Assembly: GCA_007116425.1 (NCBI GenBank)
Contig: SKIL01000239.1
Coordinates: forward strand, 1 to 8,991
Direction: 5' to 3'
Origin: Bacteriovoracaceae bacterium
Lineage (GTDB): Bacteria > Bdellovibrionota > Bacteriovoracia > Bacteriovoracales > Bacteriovoracaceae
DNA: 8,991 bases
Under the pieces are notes generated by a model. That model searched no databases. It was not told where the DNA came from and was given only the letters and a program-made list of their open reading frames with translations. Shown piece after piece: positions 6,068-8,991 of the stretch. Numbering within the stretch: position 1 is the stretch's first letter; each line of letters begins with the position of its first letter. A program made the translations under genes and the position numbers.

Positions 6068-6391
6068 TTAGTTTCTAGGTCTTTTTTGAAACTTAACAAG
6101 GTCGTTTTGAGTAAAGCAATCTACAATACCTTCGGGATATCTTTCCTGAACTAAATCTAAGCGGCCTGACATAATTAAATCATTAAGAGCATTGCGACAC
6201 ATCTCATGAGTGATTTTTATTTCTATTTCTTCTCCGGTGCAGTGCTTTTGAAACTCATTGGCCGCTTGTGGAGACCCTTTAAATGCGCGCATCGAGATAT
6301 CTTGGCATGTTTCACTATCGTAAGACTTACACGCAGAAATCATACCTAGACAAAGAGTAAATAAAATAATGTTTCTTAATTGGATTTTCAT
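6068..6391 (-). CDS. Small putative lipoprotein
   Basis: This 107-residue product begins with a lipoprotein signal: basic M-K-I-Q-L-R-N, hydrophobic core I-I-L-F-T-L-C-L-G-M, then the lipobox I-S-A-C with Cys21 as the expected lipidated residue. Lys and Ser follow the Cys, so the family-independent Asp+2 inner-membrane retention rule does not apply and outer-membrane sorting is possible. The mature part has Cys29, Cys51, Cys65 and Cys92, which could form two disulphides in the periplasm. It is predicted to be helical and polar. A purine-rich AAGAAAG precedes the ATG at 6391 as a weak ribosome-binding site. I recognise no domain. It is convergent with the small basic membrane protein gene and divergent from the thioredoxin-fold gene. 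Confidence 0.75.
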   Translation of the reverse strand: MKIQLRNIILFTLCLGMISACKSYDSETCQDISMRAFKGSPQAANEFQKHCTGEEIEIKITHEMCRNALNDLIMSGRLDLVQERYPEGIVDCFTQNDLVKFQKRPRN

Positions 6392-6461
6392 AATCTTTCT
6401 TATATTTAGTATTCTAAGCTCTGTCTTGATAAAATAAAAGAAAAACTCAACTGAGGGTAAT
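6392..6461 (+). other. Divergent intergenic region, candidate promoters
   Basis: These 70 bases serve two divergent genes. On the plus strand TAAAAT at 6430-6435 is a possible -10 box about 27 bases before the ATG, with no convincing -35. On the minus strand TAGAAT lies about 30 bases before the lipoprotein ATG. Both are weak, single-hexamer guesses. The ribosome-binding site GAGGGT precedes the gene at 6462. Confidence 0.25.
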
Positions 6462-7145
6462 ATGAACCTATATAATGACGTGAATCATCTGTTCTTCTAT
6501 GATTTTTTATCACCTTATTCATTTTTGGCATGGATGAAGATGGCGAAAAATCCAGAAGTCTTTTCTTGCGAAAGATTTCGCCCTGTACCGATTCCCATGG
6601 GGACATTAATTCATAGTTATGAGACTAAAGGCCCCGCTGAAATTCCATCAAAGAGAGACTTCCTTATGAGGAGCTGGCTTAGGGAATTGGAAAGGGAGAA
6701 GATAAAAGCGGTATTGCCGCCGCAAATGCCTTTTAACTCCTTATACGCTCTACGGCTCACATGCTCGACTCATATGGAAGGCTTAGAAGGGGCGAAGTTA
6801 TCTCTACGTCAAAAACATTGGAATCTCATAGATAAAATTTTTCAAGCATGTTGGATGCATGGATTGGACATTTCATGTGAAAGTGTTTTGAAAAATATTC
6901 TTAAAGAGGTCGGATTGCCCGAGCAACTGTTTGATTGTATTAGTTCAAAAGAACTTAGAGTTGAAATAAAAAGTAATATTAAGCTGGCACAGTCTCATGG
7001 TGTTTTTGGTGTTCCAACTTGGGTGATTGATCAAAAAGAAATATTTTGGGGGGCCGATTGTTTGAGCGATCTGATCAGTTTCCTGCAAGGTGATGATCAT
7101 TATAATACAGAAATTTATGAGAAGTATTTAAAGTTTTTTACTTAG
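6462..7145 (+). CDS. DsbA-like thioredoxin-fold protein, 2-hydroxychromene-2-carboxylate isomerase/GST-kappa family
   Basis: The family isomerises 2-hydroxychromene-2-carboxylate in naphthalene breakdown using glutathione; most chromosomal relatives have unknown substrates. The 227 residues fit the family's usual length (about 200-230). The start shows F-F-Y-D-F-L-S-P-Y-S (11-20), the family's first strand, with Ser17 at the position of the catalytic serine that replaces the DsbA cysteine. The end shows G-V-F-G-V-P-T-W-V (180-188) with the cis-proline of the thioredoxin fold, then F-W-G-A-D (195-199). A helical domain lies between. There is no signal peptide, so it is cytoplasmic. GAGGGT precedes the ATG. 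No aromatic-degradation genes are nearby, so a role in naphthalene metabolism is not supported here; a glutathione-linked thiol role is possible. Confidence 0.85.
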   Translation: MNLYNDVNHLFFYDFLSPYSFLAWMKMAKNPEVFSCERFRPVPIPMGTLIHSYETKGPAEIPSKRDFLMRSWLRELEREKIKAVLPPQMPFNSLYALRLTCSTHMEGLEGAKLSLRQKHWNLIDKIFQACWMHGLDISCESVLKNILKEVGLPEQLFDCISSKELRVEIKSNIKLAQSHGVFGVPTWVIDQKEIFWGADCLSDLISFLQGDDHYNTEIYEKYLKFFT

Positions 7146-7211
7146 TTTCAGCATGTTATAAGGCCAAATAAAAGGACTCTTTTACCCTATAAAATTATTT
7201 TTCTTCACAAT

Positions 7212-7219
7212 GCTATAAT
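7212..7219 (+). promoter_or_regulatory. Extended -10 promoter of the SelO-like gene, implying a leaderless mRNA
   Basis: TATAAT at 7214-7219 is a perfect -10 box. The bases just before it read T-G-C (7211-7213), the TGn extension that lowers the need for a -35, and no clear -35 is seen. The ATG at 7226 begins six bases after the box, where transcription itself would be expected to start. Only TCCCC lies upstream of the ATG, with no Shine-Dalgarno sequence. Confidence 0.55.
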
Positions 7220-7225
7220 GTCCCC

Positions 7226-8991
7226 ATGGGACAAAAAAAATTAAAACCTACTCATGATATAGACTATTCAAAAAAGTTTCGTTTACTCAATGGGCAGCAT
7301 CCATTTAAGGAGCAATTGCCTGAGCAATGTGTCGAGTATAGAGCTCGAACTCGGAAGAGTGGAAAGGTTTTAGTTTTTAATTTTGCTTTAGCAAAAGAAA
7401 TGGGGCTGATTCCAAAAGATCATCCACATCAAATGAATTCAGAACTAGAAGCTGAGATCTTAAAAACATTCTCTTTGGTCATTATTAATGAATACGATCA
7501 AATTCACGGCCTAAAATTTCCAGAGGAAGAAATTCGCCCTCATACATATATGGCCACTAGGTATTTGCAATTACAGCATCCAAATAAGCAAGGAAAAACT
7601 TCAGGCGATGGAAGATCTATTTGGAACGGGCGAATCAAGAATCAAGGAAAAACTTGGGATGTTTCAAGTAGTGGAACAGGCGCCACACAGTTAAGTCCTG
7701 CTACTCATTTACAAAAGAAGTTTTTTAAAACTGGTGATCCCACTATTTCATATGGGTGTGGCTATTCAGAAGTGGAAGAGGGTCTTTCCACCTTGTTCTT
7801 TTCAGAAGTATTAAATTTAAATGGACATGATACAGAAAGAGTTCTCGCAATTATTGAGTACTCTAAGGGCATATCGATAAATGTTCGTGCTCATCCGAAC
7901 CTATTGAGGCCAAGTCATTTTTTTGGTCCTTTAAAGCAATCTAATCATGCTGTTCTAAATAATATGTTTGCATACTATATGAATTTAAAATCAACAGACT
8001 CTGATTGGCATGATTTACCGAAAAATAAAAAACATCAGTATGATTACTTCTTAAAAAAACAAACAATAATATTTGCTGAGATGGCGGCCAAGTTTGAGAG
8101 TGACTATATTTTTTGTTGGCTGGATTGGGATGGTGATAATATCTTGATGGATGGTGGGATCGTTGATTATGGGTCGATTCGACAATTTGGATTATTTCAT
8201 CACGAATATAGATTTGATGATGTTGAGAGATTCTCAACGAATATAAAAGAGCAAAAGAGTAAGGCCAAGTATATTGTCCAAACATTTTGTCAGCTTATTG
8301 ATTTTATAAAAACGGGCCAGAAAAAAGGATTAGATGAATTTTCAAGTTCTCCATATCTTTCACTTTTTGATGATTGCTTTGAAAATAAGAAAAAAGAACT
8401 CTTGCTCATTAAAATTGGTTTTTCTTTAGATGAAGTTCAATATTTGATGAGTGCTCAAAATAAAATTATATCAGAATTTATCAAGGCCTATCAGTACTTT
8501 GAAAGAGCGAAGTCTAGTCTTGGTCCAGAAGAAGTTGAAGATGGAATCAATTGGAATGCTATATTTTGTATGCGTGATATTTTACGAGAACTTCCACAGC
8601 TGATGTCTCTTACGGGGTTAAAACCCATACCAGACGAAGATTTTATTAATATCATAAAGTCAAGTTATGCAACACCAGAAGATTTAAAATTAACTTCATA
8701 TAAAAGGTCAAAGATTAAAGACTTTCAAGTCACTTATATAAAATTGATAAATTCTTTAACTTCTTATTATAAAAGTTCTAATCAGAGCTTTGATTTAGAC
8801 AAAGAACTTCTCAAAATTACGATGAGGTCTTCTATTATTAATAAGTATGATCGAGTTACAGGCGACTCAATTACAACGATTGTTCACGAGATGATGAACA
8901 AAAAACCAAAGATGAAGCCAGATGATTACGATAAAGTTCTTAGCGACTTTATAGATTATCAAAACTTAAACCCATCTTTAGTAACAAATAA
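7226..8991 (+). CDS. Divergent SelO/YdiU-like protein (protein adenylyltransferase fold), 3' end missing
   Basis: The frame is open from the ATG at 7226 to the window edge (588 codons plus two bases). SelO is a pseudokinase-fold enzyme that transfers AMP from ATP to protein Ser, Thr or Tyr. Family marks in order are V-L-V-F-N-F-A-L-A-K-E-M-G-L (48-61), G-D-G-R (127-130), D-V-S-S-S-G-T-G (145-152), G-D-N (303-305), D-Y-G (314-316), and a helical C-terminus with L-L-I-K-I-G-F (393-399). N305 and D314 stand nine residues apart, exactly as the metal-binding Asn and Asp do in SelO. Differences are strong. Ser149 occupies the place of the conserved Lys of L-K-G-x-G, Pro158 the place of the Arg in Y-S-R, and the second G-D-G-R becomes G-D-P-T with an insertion. 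It already exceeds E. coli YdiU (about 480 residues). Fold is fairly sure; activity is open. Confidence 0.75.
   Translation, partial: MGQKKLKPTHDIDYSKKFRLLNGQHPFKEQLPEQCVEYRARTRKSGKVLVFNFALAKEMGLIPKDHPHQMNSELEAEILKTFSLVIINEYDQIHGLKFPEEEIRPHTYMATRYLQLQHPNKQGKTSGDGRSIWNGRIKNQGKTWDVSSSGTGATQLSPATHLQKKFFKTGDPTISYGCGYSEVEEGLSTLFFSEVLNLNGHDTERVLAIIEYSKGISINVRAHPNLLRPSHFFGPLKQSNHAVLNNMFAYYMNLKSTDSDWHDLPKNKKHQYDYFLKKQTIIFAEMAAKFESDYIFCWLDWDGDNILMDGGIVDYGSIRQFGLFHHEYRFDDVERFSTNIKEQKSKAKYIVQTFCQLIDFIKTGQKKGLDEFSSSPYLSLFDDCFENKKKELLLIKIGFSLDEVQYLMSAQNKIISEFIKAYQYFERAKSSLGPEEVEDGINWNAIFCMRDILRELPQLMSLTGLKPIPDEDFINIIKSSYATPEDLKLTSYKRSKIKDFQVTYIKLINSLTSYYKSSNQSFDLDKELLKITMRSSIINKYDRVTGDSITTIVHEMMNKKPKMKPDDYDKVLSDFIDYQNLNPSLVTN
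7589..7655 (+). repeat. 13-bp direct repeat inside the SelO-like gene
   Basis: CAAGGAAAAACTT occurs at 7589-7601 and again at 7643-7655, 54 bases apart and in the same frame, so Q-G-K-T is encoded twice (122-125 and 140-143). A tandem AATCAAG also lies at 7633-7646. The copies flank the G-D-G-R motif. Confidence 0.5.

Noticed and set aside
6070..6093. AGTTTC/GAAACT inverted repeat between the convergent genes at 6065 and 6068 as a bidirectional terminator
   Set aside because: Six pairs with a 12-base loop and no following T-run on either strand; the T-run lies in the loop.
7169..7184. TAAAAG-GACT-CTTTTA hairpin after the thioredoxin-fold gene as a terminator
   Set aside because: Only six mostly A-T pairs and no T-tract after it; too weak to call.
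7941..8285. Minus-strand open frame of 114 codons opposite the SelO-like gene
   Set aside because: It overlaps the conserved D-N and D-Y-G region of the plus-strand gene; its composition (many His, Tyr, Ser) is typical of an antisense shadow.
6462..8991. Thioredoxin-fold gene and SelO-like gene as one redox operon
   Set aside because: SelO is linked to redox proteins elsewhere, but an 80-bp gap and an independent strong -10 box separate the two genes here, so common transcription is not supported.

Overview
The window looks like ordinary chromosome from an AT-leaning Gram-negative bacterium. Two housekeeping genes (ftsH, serS) sit among small hypothetical genes and stand-alone enzymes in short operons with tight spacing. 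A lipobox lipoprotein, a Dps, low G+C and the general gene style are compatible with the predatory Bdellovibrionota (Bacteriovorax/Halobacteriovorax-like). That placement is an inference from gene style, not from a marker gene. There are no rRNA or tRNA genes, no CRISPR array and no recognisable mobile element.

Left part (1-2820): the 3' end of a dps gene, cut by the window edge, is followed by a hairpin and a strong promoter-like sequence. An inverted repeat sits at the presumed start of the next transcript, which encodes a 63-residue orphan protein. Facing it on the minus strand is a two-gene unit, ftsH followed 11 nt later by a 66-residue putative zinc-ribbon protein. The ftsH leader can fold so that its Shine-Dalgarno sequence is paired.

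Middle (2820-5865): serS diverges from ftsH and ends 11 bp before a convergent minus-strand pair, a Pat-type GNAT acetyltransferase and a YeeZ-like NAD(P)-binding protein, joined by an ATGA overlap. The serS intrinsic terminator lies inside the 3' end of the YeeZ-like gene.

Right part (5865-8991): a 66-residue, very basic protein with a C-terminal membrane segment converges on a small lipoprotein gene. A thioredoxin-fold protein of the 2-hydroxychromene-2-carboxylate isomerase/GST-kappa type follows. The last gene is open at the window end and has a TATAAT box so close to its ATG that a leaderless mRNA is likely. Its product (588 residues visible) resembles SelO/YdiU, the pseudokinase-fold protein adenylyltransferase. 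It keeps the metal-binding Asn and the DYG Asp but appears to have lost the conserved Lys and Arg residues of the nucleotide pocket. This divergent SelO-like protein is the most interesting gene here.

At the scale of the whole window, the palindrome GGCC occurs about 60 times by hand count, several-fold more than base composition predicts. It lies in genes on both strands and in intergenic DNA.
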